A stretch of DNA of 64,000 bases from a bacterium. GTDB lineage: Bacteria; Joyebacterota; Joyebacteria; Joyebacterales; Joyebacteraceae. Location: NCBI GenBank assembly GCA_025774935.1, contig JALGZK010000008.1, positions 40,402-104,401 on the forward strand, given 5' to 3'. Made by a program: the position numbers and the translations under genes. Under the pieces are notes generated by a model. It did not search any database and had not been told where the DNA came from. It saw only the letters and a program-made list of their open reading frames with translations. This document shows, piece by piece, positions 51,851 to 60,898 of the stretch; position 1 is the stretch's first letter, and the number at the start of each line of letters is the position of its first letter.

Positions 51851-52510
51851 ATGGACGAGGAGAAGCTGCGCATCCTGAAGATGGTCGAGGACGGGAAGAT
51901 CAGCGCGACCGACGCTGTCAAGCTCATCGAGGCCCTCGAGAAGACGGAGACGCGTCCTAGCGAGCGCGAGCTCCGAAAGAGATGGCTTCACGTGAAGGCC
52001 ACCAAGGACGGCGACAGGAACGTCGACGTCAAGATCCCCCTCTCCCTTCTCAAGTTCGGGTTCAAGCTCGCGCCGCACCTTGGCAGCGGGAAATACCATC
52101 GGAACGCCGCGAGACATGCGGAGCGGGCTCAGGCCAGGGCGGAGCGCGCCCAGGAGAAGGCCGAGAGGCTGCAGGAGCGGATCGAGGAGAAGACCGAGAG
52201 GCTCAGGGAGCGTCTCGAGGAGAGGCTCGGGAACGGGTCGCACCCCGAGATAGAGGCCACGATCGAGGAGGCGCTCGCGGAGGCCCGGGATCAGCTGGAT
52301 GCAGCGATGAAGGAGGCTGCGCTGGCCGCATCGCGCGTCGAAGCCGGAGCGGACGGGTTCACGATGAACGGCGTACCCGGCATCCCCGAGCTCGGCGATC
52401 TCGATCTCGACAAGATCCTCGAGATGGCCGCACACGAGGACTTCGACGGCAAGATCCTCGAGGTCCACGACGATGATGACGACGAGCATGTCGTGATCAC
52501 GCTCGAGTAG
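51851..52510 (+). CDS. YvlB/SHOCT-like coiled-coil protein
   Basis: 219 residues from the ATG at 51851 (AAGGAGA 6 nt upstream). The N-terminus MDEEKLRILKMVEDGKISATDAVKLIEAL is the hallmark of YvlB/LiaX-type proteins, which sense or respond to cell-envelope stress. A beta-like patch (KDGDRNVDVKIPLSLLKFGFKL) is followed by a long charged coiled coil (about residues 85-150) and a C-terminal acidic end (HDDDDDEHVVITLE). No membrane segment. Forms a two-gene operon with the DUF2089 gene; regulation through the palindrome at 51180-51200. Confidence 0.78.
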   Translation: MDEEKLRILKMVEDGKISATDAVKLIEALEKTETRPSERELRKRWLHVKATKDGDRNVDVKIPLSLLKFGFKLAPHLGSGKYHRNAARHAERAQARAERAQEKAERLQERIEEKTERLRERLEERLGNGSHPEIEATIEEALAEARDQLDAAMKEAALAASRVEAGADGFTMNGVPGIPELGDLDLDKILEMAAHEDFDGKILEVHDDDDDEHVVITLE

Positions 52511-52594
52511 CGAACGCGGTCATCGTGGCTGCGCGGGAACGACCACGGCCGCACCGGCGGCCCGAACGCCCTGAGCGGGGCGACCGGACGAAGG

Positions 52595-52616
52595 CCCGGG
52601 GTGGGATAACCCCGGG
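52595..52616 (+). terminator. Terminator hairpin of the DUF2089-YvlB operon
   Basis: CCCGGGGT and ACCCCGGG form an 8-bp stem with a 6-nt loop, followed by TCTTCAC. A second 8-bp hairpin (GCGGCGCA/TGCGCCGC, 52632-52651) with a TCTCACTTT tail lies 15 bp further and may back it up. Confidence 0.6.
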
Positions 52617-52699
52617 TCTTCACACACAGAGGCGGCGCATCGCTGCGCCGCTCTCACTTTCGCTCGTTCGCCCGCCCGACCGGGCGGCCGCTATAGACC

Positions 52700-52912
52700 T
52701 CAGGTAGACCTCGCGGCGGGCGCGCAGGTGGTGCAAGATGTCGCCGAACACGAGGAGCCAGGCCCTCCCGGCGATGAGAAGACCGACATCTGGCGCGCCG
52801 AGTTCTTCGACCCGCACGACGGGCACTCGTGGGGCACGTCACGTTCGTCGAAGGACTCGAGCTCCTCGAACTCCGTGCAGCAGTCCTCGCATCTGTACTC
52901 GAAGATGGGCAT
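52700..52912 (-). CDS. FmdB-family zinc ribbon protein
   Basis: 70 residues from the ATG at 52912, with AGGAGG upstream; the longer open frame is not protein-like. MPIFEYRCEDCCTEFEEL and HECPSCGS give the two CxxC knuckles of the FmdB/FYDLN-type zinc ribbon; one knuckle reads CEDCC. The C-terminal 20 residues are Ser/Cys-rich. Family members are small regulatory or assembly proteins of unclear role. Confidence 0.85.
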   Translation of the reverse strand: MPIFEYRCEDCCTEFEELESFDERDVPHECPSCGSKNSARQMSVFSSPGGPGSSCSATSCTTCAPAARST

Positions 52913-53006
52913 TCGGCCTCCTGAGTTCCTGCCTCCAGTATGACTCCAGACAGCGCTCATGACAAGCGCACGGTATTGGATGCCCCGGAGTCGGCCCGGG
53001 TTCGGG

Positions 53007-53678
53007 CTACTCGGCCCTGCGAAACAGCCCTCTGCGGTGGACCGTAGCGTCCTTTCCCTCGAAGACGACTCGCTCCCAGCCATCGCCGAAGAGCCCCAAG
53101 AGCTCCTCGTTCGTGTAGGGTCTGAAGAGCATTCCCTCGCGCTTCCCGCCCGTGTATCGGTGTGTCCCGTCGGGAAGGACCTCTGCCACGGACTCGGGGT
53201 CCTTGCTCTTGTCCTCGTCGATCGAGACGAGAAGGAGCGCGCCCGGCTTCGCGATCCTCGCGAACTCGGAAGAGTTACCCGTGGCGTCCGCGAGCGTTAT
53301 GTGATCGAGCACGCTCCACGCGAGGATGCCGTCGACGCTCCGATCGGGAAGATCGACGGAGTCGCCTCCACAGGCGGCGACCTCCACCTCGAGCCCCTCC
53401 TCCCCCGCGCGCTCGCGCGTGAAACGAGGGCCTGCCTCTGCGACGTCACACGCGACGACGGCGAACCCGAGTCGTGCGAGCGGGAGCGCGTTCCGGCCGA
53501 GCCCGCACCCGAAGTCGAGCACCCGTGCTCCCTCGGGGAGCAGTTCGACAAACCGATCCGCCATCGGCTGTTCGCCATCGAAGATCGACTTCTGCCACTT
53601 CTCCGGCAGGCCGTTCTCGATCGCGTTGTCGATGAGATGTTCCCAGAACGCGCCCGAGTAGACTTTGTCATCAGTCAC
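53007..53678 (-). CDS. Class I SAM-dependent methyltransferase
   Basis: 223 residues. Motif I VLDFGCGLGRNALPLA (about 53-68), acidic residue ACDVAE at the end of strand 2, and the acceptor-side segment RIAKPGALLLVSID. Related to the methyltransferase-11/25 type; no specific substrate motif. Ten bp after another methyltransferase gene, so they are probably co-transcribed. Confidence 0.88.
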   Translation of the reverse strand: MTDDKVYSGAFWEHLIDNAIENGLPEKWQKSIFDGEQPMADRFVELLPEGARVLDFGCGLGRNALPLARLGFAVVACDVAEAGPRFTRERAGEEGLEVEVAACGGDSVDLPDRSVDGILAWSVLDHITLADATGNSSEFARIAKPGALLLVSIDEDKSKDPESVAEVLPDGTHRYTGGKREGMLFRPYTNEELLGLFGDGWERVVFEGKDATVHRRGLFRRAE

Positions 53679-53688
53679 GCGCCACTCC

Positions 53689-54792
53689 TCACTCCCCCGC
53701 TGCTCGCGGGGGCTTTATCGCGACGGCGAACCCGCCCGGCTTCGTCGGCGGGCCGGCGTTCTCCACGGCTTCGATCCCGAACCGCTCGCTCACCTCCACG
53801 AACGTGTCGGCGAACTCCTCGAGGCTCCCCTCTTCCGCTACCGCGTCGAAGAAGCCCCGGACATCTGGAAACCGGACGTCAGTGTGTCGAACGTCGACGA
53901 ACCCTGTCTCCCTGAGAAGCGCGTCGAGACCCGGCGTCGTGAGGTGCTCGAGCTCGAAGTACTTCGTCTCCCGAACGAACGGCTCGAGGCTCTGGAAGAA
54001 CGCCAGATCCAGTTCGGGCGGTCGCTGTGGCGCGGAGTCTCCGTGGCCGAGGTTCTCGAGACGCTGCGAATCCTCTTCAAGCGAACCGAGGATCCGCGCG
54101 AGTTGAGCGTCATCACGGATCCGAAGGGGGTCGAAGAAGAACGCGTAGCGCGTCTCCCGCGGCGGGAACTTCGTGCGGACCTGGTAGAAGACGACCGGTT
54201 CGCCCTTCTTCGTGTCGGACCAGAGCTCCTCGTCTCCGTCGCCATCCGGGAAGTACCGCTCGAAGTTCTCGAAGTCCATCGCGAGCGACCCGCCCGGCTT
54301 GAGAACGCGGAGGACCTCGGCGAGGGCCATCCTCGGGTCGCCCGTCTGCTCGATCGAGGACGCGGCGGTCACACCTCCAAAGCTCCCGTCGTCGAAGGTC
54401 ATCGCGAGGGCGTCCATCTCGAGGTACTCGACGTTCGGGATCCCGAGCCGTGCCGCGTTCTCACGCTGGACGCGCACACGTCGTGGCGATGGGTCGATGC
54501 CGATCACCTTCTCGAACCGGTCCGCGATCCGGAGGGAGGGCCAGCCGTCCCCCGGCCCGACATCGAGAACCGTACCGGCACCGCGAACCGCGTGAGCGAA
54601 GGCGCTGCACACTGCGGTGTCGTGCCAGTGGCCGCGATTCCGGTAGTCGAGAGGCTGATAGATGACGGCCAAGCACTCGTCGGACTGAGATTCCATGCGC
54701 TCGTACGCGAGCTCGGCCGTCGTTGAGCGCGAGGGCGCGAGCTCGGAGAGGATCCAGCGTTCGATGTCGTTGCGGGCGACCTGTGGTGTCAT
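53689..54792 (-). CDS. Class I SAM-dependent methyltransferase (UbiE/methyltransferase-11 type)
   Basis: 367 residues from an ATG with GAGGAG upstream. Motif I VLDVGPGDGWPSLRIA followed by the acidic VIGIDPSP, then VTAASSIEQTGDPRMALAEVLRVLKPGGSLAMDF, the usual post-I to motif III stretch. The C-terminal ~150 residues are family-specific. The product pair with the next gene suggests two steps on one substrate; the pathway is unknown. Confidence 0.88.
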   Translation of the reverse strand: MTPQVARNDIERWILSELAPSRSTTAELAYERMESQSDECLAVIYQPLDYRNRGHWHDTAVCSAFAHAVRGAGTVLDVGPGDGWPSLRIADRFEKVIGIDPSPRRVRVQRENAARLGIPNVEYLEMDALAMTFDDGSFGGVTAASSIEQTGDPRMALAEVLRVLKPGGSLAMDFENFERYFPDGDGDEELWSDTKKGEPVVFYQVRTKFPPRETRYAFFFDPLRIRDDAQLARILGSLEEDSQRLENLGHGDSAPQRPPELDLAFFQSLEPFVRETKYFELEHLTTPGLDALLRETGFVDVRHTDVRFPDVRGFFDAVAEEGSLEEFADTFVEVSERFGIEAVENAGPPTKPGGFAVAIKPPRAAGE

Positions 54793-54883
54793 CGGCTGCT
54801 CCTCGACGCAGCGTCCAACGGGTGAGGGGACTCTCCCGAGCCCCCTCTATGATAGCAGATTCCGTGCTGACGCTGCGGCTCCT

Positions 54884-57800
54884 CTACTTGAGGAGAACGG
54901 CCTTGCGATCGAACTGCGCTCCGTCGGCAGTCTCCATGCGAAGGAAGTAGACACCGCTGGCAGCACGTCCCCCCGAGTCGGTCGTGCCGTCCCAGACTAC
55001 TTCGTGCTCGCCCGGGGCCACGCTCTTCAGAGCGAGGGTCCTCACGACACGGCCGGCGATATCGAACACGCGAAGAGAGACCGGACCTTCGGAGGCCACG
55101 CTGTACCTGATCGTCGTCGTGGGATTGAACGGGTTCGGGTAGACGGAGAAGAGGCCGTTGCGCAACACTCCATCCCCTTCGACGACCCCCGTCCACTCCG
55201 TCGCGACCGGGATAACCTCGCTCGGGGCTCCCTCGACCCCGAACGTATCGACCACCGATACGGCGTAGTAGTACGTCTGCCCGTGTTCGAGTGGCGCGTC
55301 AGTGTACGTGGTGTCCGAAGTCGCGGCGATCGCATCCACTCGCTCTCTCCATCGGACCTCATCCAGCCACACCCTGGCATGCTCGCTGCGCCTGGTTCGG
55401 AACTGGATGGTGTCGAGGTACCTTGCGTCCGTGTAGAATGCGACACCCGTGACCACTCGTTCGCCGTCGAGCCAGACAGCATAGGTATCCGCCTCGCAGT
55501 CGAGCCGCCACTGGACGCCGTGCCAGGCTCCCGACTCACACGGCCCGATCATCTGCGGCCCGCTGCCGCGCACCCAGTGGAAGAGAATCTCATCACGAAC
55601 CTCAAGGACACCCGCCGGGTATCCCATGCCGGCCTCGCCTATGATCTCGCACTGGAGGAGGTTCGTTTCCGTCCCGATGTCTCCCGGGCGGAGGCTCCAC
55701 TCGATCCATGGACGTACGCTCACGGTGTCGTCGGGCGAGTGGAAGAACCTCGCGTAACCCGCCGAGGAGTCGGACACCGCTAGGCTCCGCACTCCGGCGG
55801 ATGCCGCGGACTCGGTCACCCTGATCGCCGTTCCTGCCTGCTCGACGACCACCCACCGTATGTCTCGAAACCCTCCTGGAACGCGACGGCTGAGTGCATG
55901 TGTGAGACGGTGTCGCGGTAGACGTTGTAGTACTCCTGGCACGCCGGGACGACCGGCGACCAGGAGAGAAACGCGGACCCATCCCCGGGGAGAGCCTCGA
56001 AACCTGACACTGCCGGCGGGAGCAGATGTGGAACACCGAGGACTTCGTTCGAGAGGTCGCTGACGAGGCCGCCTGTGTCGACTGCAGCGACGCGGTAGTA
56101 GTACGGATCGTAGTTCACGAGCGAGGCATCGACGTACGCAGGAACTGCCACAGAGGCGTGCAGGTCCTCTTCGGCCACTCCGGGCAGGGTGTCCCGGTAG
56201 ACACGGTAGTGATCGAGATCAGACTCCGCGCTCGCCTGCCACGAGAGGAGAACGGTCTCGTCTCCGGATGTCGTCAGCACCTCTTCCGGTACTGCCGGGG
56301 CCGTCGGATTCACCACGACCGAGACCGTGTCGCTCGGTGCGCTCCACCCCCCGAGCGTGTCAACCGCGATGACGCGGTAGAAGTACTCGCGGCCGTTCTC
56401 GAGCGGGCTGTCGATGAACTCTGTGGCGATGGTGTCGAACGGCGACGTGAACTCCCCGAACGCCACCGAGGTGTCCCTCTCGACGCGGTAGTGACCGAAG
56501 ATCGGATCGCTGACGGCGTACCAGCTGAGGAAGGCAGCCCTGTCGTCCCCCGACACGACCACGTCGCTCGGGGCCTCGAGGGGTCCCGGGTAGAGACACC
56601 CTTCACCGAGCGCTCCCATCTGGACCCCCCACGGGTTGCCCGGGGGAAGACAGACAGAGTGGCTGTAGAGCGTGTAGTCGGCGGCTCCCAGGTCGCAGAA
56701 CTGCGGGTTCTCGAAGACGTTGTCGGAATAGTCCCCACAGAGGCTGTCACTCCCGGAGTTGCCGAATACGCAGCTCTGCGTGATCGTGGGCACCGACCCG
56801 CTCGTGCAGTACACCGGTTCGTCGTCGATCCCGAAGACCATGATCGTCCTCGAAACGTCGACATCGCCCCACGTAAGGCAGGCGATCGACGAGCCAAGCG
56901 GGGATCGGTTCCTGACGAAGGTGCACTCATCGACGACGACCGTGGCCTCCCGGACCGCGATGCCACCTCCCCCGTCGTAGGTGTTCACGTTCCAGTCGAA
57001 GACGACTCGCTCGAAGTCGTAGGGCCCGCCCCCGACGCAGCTGACCGCGCCGCCCTCGATGCTCCCCCTGTTGTCGAAGAACCGCACGTCGGTGAACGTG
57101 GCGGCAGCAGACTCGCAGCGAACCGCGCCGCCGCGGTAGTCATAGTTGCCTAGGAACGTCACGTCAGTGAAGGTCGCTCCACCACCCGAGAGAAGAACCC
57201 CGCCACCGTCGCCCATCGGATCGGACGGGTCCTGGCGCCCGCCATTGTCCTCGAACAGGCAGTCCGTGAAGACCGGCATCGAGTTGAGGGAGTAGACTGC
57301 GCCGCCACCTCCCCCCTGGGTGTCGCAGGCCCAGAATGTGCACCCCGAGAACGTGGGAGACGAGTCCACGCAGTACACGGCTCCACCGAAGCCGTCACCC
57401 CAGCTCCACTCATCCCCCGCATGACTCAGCTTGAAGAGGCAACCCTGGAAGCTGGGCGACCCGCCATCGATGTACGCGATTCCTCCTGACATCTCCCCGT
57501 GGGCGACCGCGTAGCAGCTGCGGAAGATGCAGTCGATGAACCGCGGCGATGTGTCCTCGCACCACAGCGCACCTCCGTCAGAGGCCTTTCCGTAGCCGAT
57601 CGTGATCCCCTCGAAGACGCACGTCGAGTCCTGCCCTCCGACAACCCGGAATCCCCTGGCCTGTCGCGAGCACCAGACCGTCGTCGCCTCTGCCCCCGCA
57701 ATCCCCCGGATGACGAGGTTTTTGTCGGAGAGATTCATGTCGCGATTGGCCGCGCCCTCGTAGTACCCCGGCGCGATGAGGATGGTGTCTCCGGAGGCAG

Positions 57801-57948
57801 CGGCTTCGACCGCGGGCTTTATGGAGAAGTAGTCTCCTCCTCCCCCCAGATCGACCAGGATGGTATCGGCAGTCGCCTGACATGTGACGACCAGGGCGCC
57901 ACACAGAAGAAGGAGGACGGTGGTTCTTGTCGTGAGGTGTTTCATCAT
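54884..57948 (-). pseudogene. Secreted beta-helix / fibronectin-type III / FlgD-cassette protein broken by a frameshift
   Basis: Two overlapping frames make one protein. The first (57948 to 55816) has the signal peptide, VDLGGGGDYFSIKPAVEAA, beta-helix rungs and three fibronectin-type III-like repeats (YYYRVAAVDTGGLVSDLSNEV). It ends abruptly after FETYGGW. The second (55942 to 54884) takes up WVVVEQAGTAIRV, a concanavalin/LamG-like part, another fibronectin-like repeat and the FlgD-like cassette (VYPNPFNPTTTIRYSVA; WDGTTDSGGRAASGVYFLR). The shift needs one added G in the GGG run at 55852-55854. It may be a genuine mutation or an assembly error. Intact it would be about 1020 residues. Confidence 0.75.
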
Positions 57949-58017
57949 AGCCTCGTGTCGACCTGACCGAAGCTCCCTGCAGCGACGGCGAGAGCGGCCC
58001 GCGGCGGATCCGTGCGC

Positions 58018-60858
58018 CTACTTCAAGAGCACGGTCTTCCGAGTGTCGCGGAAACCGTCGCCCGTCTCCATCCACAGGAAGTAGACGCCGCTCGCGGCGC
58101 GTTGGCCCGAGTCGGTCGTCCCGTCCCAGCTGAGACGGTGCTCCCCGGCGTCGACGTCGTCATCAACGAGCGTCCTCACGACACGCCCGTTGAGATCGCA
58201 GACACGAATCCTCAACCGCCCCGGCGCGGCCAGGGCGTACCTAAACGCCGTCCCGGCTCTGAAGGGGTTCGGAACCGCCCTGCCGAGACGTGTCGCGAGA
58301 TCTCCTCCGCCCGACACGCCCGTGCCCGATCCCGCGGACTCTCTCTCGAAGAACTCCATGATGTTCGCGATCAGATCGACCCGGTTCTCGATCCCGCTCA
58401 CGTAGTGACCATCGAAGCCGTTCAGCCCTTCGTTCACGAGGGCGATGTCGAACGGCAGGTAGACGGACCGATGGCCGAGGACGCTGTCAATCCTCGCGAC
58501 TCCTGCGGGACGTACCTCACCCAGCCCGTTCAGGTACTCGAGAATCCTGTCCGAGCCATTGCCTGGTAGAGCGCCGACGACATCGACGAGCTGCATCTCC
58601 GGACACGCCGTCCTCAGCCAGCACTCACCGTCGTCGTACGTCAGAAACCCAAGACCCGCGTCGCGCAGCCGGATGCTCGTGTCCGGGTCCGCAGCATGGT
58701 ACGCACCCGCGTGCCGATCGTCGTATGTCGCCCCGAGCCAGTCTGCGAGGAAGCCCGTGACGTCGTTCCCCTCCTCGATGAGGTCGAACGCGATGTCGTT
58801 GCCGCTGATAAGGAGACAGCGGGGCTCTTCGGGTGTGGACTCCGCGAGCCACGACTGCAGGTTGATCTGATCCTCTTCGGTGAACGTGTTCTTCCGCGCG
58901 TCACCCGTGATCCAGATGTGGAGGTCATAATTCTCGTATGCTCCGGTTTCGATGGGTCCTGTCACGGGGCTCGGGCTGTGCTCAGGAACGTGGGCATCGT
59001 ACACGTCGTACTCGTAGCCGAGGATGTCCAGTGCTTCCATCACGTATTCGTCGCTCGAGTGGCCGTAGCGCCGATCGTCACCAGGGATCGGCGTCTGACG
59101 CTTGTCGACTATCAGGATTCCAGGATTCGCGTTGCCCCCGTGAATCGGGAGCAACGAGAACTCGAACGTCGCATCCGGCGCCCCTTCCGGGAGGGTCGAC
59201 ACGTTCCAGTGGCCGTCGGTGACCTCGAAGTAGTAGTGAATCTCGCTCCCGGGAATAAGAACTTCATGAGGCATGTCGACATACCACACGTCGTAGTACC
59301 CGCTGTCGATGCTCTCCGAGTACCAGGTTTGGCCCCCATCCGCCGTCGCAACCGTGCGGGCGGACGTGATGCCGTCGATGTCCACGATCGTCACGGTCGT
59401 CTGCGAGCTCCCCGATCCGCTGAACTCGTCCTCGTACCATTTGCTTCTCGGGTAAGACCACCTTGTTCTCCGGTCGATCCCGGCGGCCCCGACGCGCACG
59501 CGGTCGATGAACGCGCCTGCCGTATGATCCTCGACCGGCATGGGATCATCGTTGTAGAGCGACCACGCCAGAGCGTTCCAGTCCTTGACCGGCGTCCACT
59601 CCATCGACATCGTGACCCACCTCGGGCGATCGGAGTGGGAGCGGTGGTGGTCCCAGGACGTCCATCCCGTGAGCCCTCCGAAGAAGGCGTGTTGACTGAG
59701 TCCCGCGCTCATGTCGCTCTGCGCAACGGTCCACCAGAGCACATCCTCCGATCCTCGAGGCAGATCGAGCCACAGGTCACACTGACTCACAACGCGAACC
59801 GCCTCGGACACGCTGAACGGCGGCGAGATCAGGAGGGAGTGCTGACCGTCGACCATCCGACCGGTCACCTCGTCCACCGCCGCCATCATCCAGCCGCTCC
59901 CCGCGCCGCACGTGTGGCCAAGGAGCGTTGCAGGCTCATACGTCCTCTCGAGTGTCACACCCGCCTGCCCGGCGGGCAGAACGTCCTCGTGCACCCACCC
60001 GTTGTCTCCCGACGATTCGCAATCGTCGTACCACACGTCCTCGCCATTCACGTGAATCAGGAAGTTGTCGAGCTGCCACGCGCCGTCCAGACAGGAGTTG
60101 GAGGGAGGGTTGTTGTACTGATCCTGCGACGAGTACGCCCCATCGGACTCGAAGCGGAAGCGAACCAGCATGTTGTTGCCTGCGAACTCAGGGGGAAGGT
60201 GCAGCGTCCTGTGTCCGTGAGAAGGGCTGTCCCAGTCCTGTGAGTGCCCAGGCTTCCCGGCGAACCCATTGTTCGCGAAGACGCCGAGCGTCGTCCACGA
60301 GGCACCGTAGTCTCTCGAGAAGTCGACGTACCCGTAGTCGTAGTCATTCTCCATTGCGAAGCGCTGGTCCCATTCGAAATAGACCTCGTCTCCGGATCCG
60401 CTCCAGTCCGACAGCGGGAACTCGCGGACGAGATGCTGCCGCCAGTTGTTGCCGTATCCCCGCGGCTGCCGCCACCAGCTGTTGTAAGTACCACACCACC
60501 ACGTGCTGTCGCCCAAGTGCGCGAACCCGTTTATCCGAATCGTGTCCTTGTGCCAGTAGTTCGTCTGGCCTGGGTCCCAACTCATGTCGTGAGACTGCCA
60601 CCCGGCGTTGTCGCCAGTGAGATCCTCGAAGTCGGCATCGAAGAACCACAGGGTCTCGGGGGAATCCTCCCGACACGCCGGGGCTGTAGCCGCCCGCTTC
60701 GCGGGTGCCGCGGGGGCTTCGCCCATCCGCTCTGCCCGCCTCGCCTCGGCAACTGACGCAGCGGTGAGAGTCAGCGCGGCGAGAATGAGGAGACAGGCAG
60801 CGTTCCGTGCCCATCTCCGCGGCGAAGCGGGCGTCGTCTCCACTCCGTAGGTCTCCAT
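58018..60858 (-). CDS. Large secreted protein with FlgD-like C-terminal cassette, tandem paralog 1
   Basis: 946 residues from the ATG at 60858 (AGGAG 9 nt upstream; a TTG at 60864 is possible). Signal peptide at about 13-40. The N-terminal part (LWFFDADFEDLTGDNAGWQS; STWWCGTYNSWWRQPRGYGNNW; WQLDNFLIHVN) looks like MAM/LamG-type modules of immune-inhibitor-A-like secreted proteins. Residues ~575-760 contain a Rossmann-like segment (NPGILIVDKR, LHIWITGDARK, CLLISGNDIAF) reminiscent of ThuA/type 1 amidotransferase-like folds. The C-terminus is the FlgD-like cassette (WDGTTDSGQRAASGVYFL). No catalytic triad is recognised. Confidence 0.8.
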   Translation of the reverse strand: METYGVETTPASPRRWARNAACLLILAALTLTAASVAEARRAERMGEAPAAPAKRAATAPACREDSPETLWFFDADFEDLTGDNAGWQSHDMSWDPGQTNYWHKDTIRINGFAHLGDSTWWCGTYNSWWRQPRGYGNNWRQHLVREFPLSDWSGSGDEVYFEWDQRFAMENDYDYGYVDFSRDYGASWTTLGVFANNGFAGKPGHSQDWDSPSHGHRTLHLPPEFAGNNMLVRFRFESDGAYSSQDQYNNPPSNSCLDGAWQLDNFLIHVNGEDVWYDDCESSGDNGWVHEDVLPAGQAGVTLERTYEPATLLGHTCGAGSGWMMAAVDEVTGRMVDGQHSLLISPPFSVSEAVRVVSQCDLWLDLPRGSEDVLWWTVAQSDMSAGLSQHAFFGGLTGWTSWDHHRSHSDRPRWVTMSMEWTPVKDWNALAWSLYNDDPMPVEDHTAGAFIDRVRVGAAGIDRRTRWSYPRSKWYEDEFSGSGSSQTTVTIVDIDGITSARTVATADGGQTWYSESIDSGYYDVWYVDMPHEVLIPGSEIHYYFEVTDGHWNVSTLPEGAPDATFEFSLLPIHGGNANPGILIVDKRQTPIPGDDRRYGHSSDEYVMEALDILGYEYDVYDAHVPEHSPSPVTGPIETGAYENYDLHIWITGDARKNTFTEEDQINLQSWLAESTPEEPRCLLISGNDIAFDLIEEGNDVTGFLADWLGATYDDRHAGAYHAADPDTSIRLRDAGLGFLTYDDGECWLRTACPEMQLVDVVGALPGNGSDRILEYLNGLGEVRPAGVARIDSVLGHRSVYLPFDIALVNEGLNGFDGHYVSGIENRVDLIANIMEFFERESAGSGTGVSGGGDLATRLGRAVPNPFRAGTAFRYALAAPGRLRIRVCDLNGRVVRTLVDDDVDAGEHRLSWDGTTDSGQRAASGVYFLWMETGDGFRDTRKTVLLK

Positions 60859-60898
60859 GGTCAATCACTCCTGCGTCGTCGCGTCGAGCTCGCGGCTC

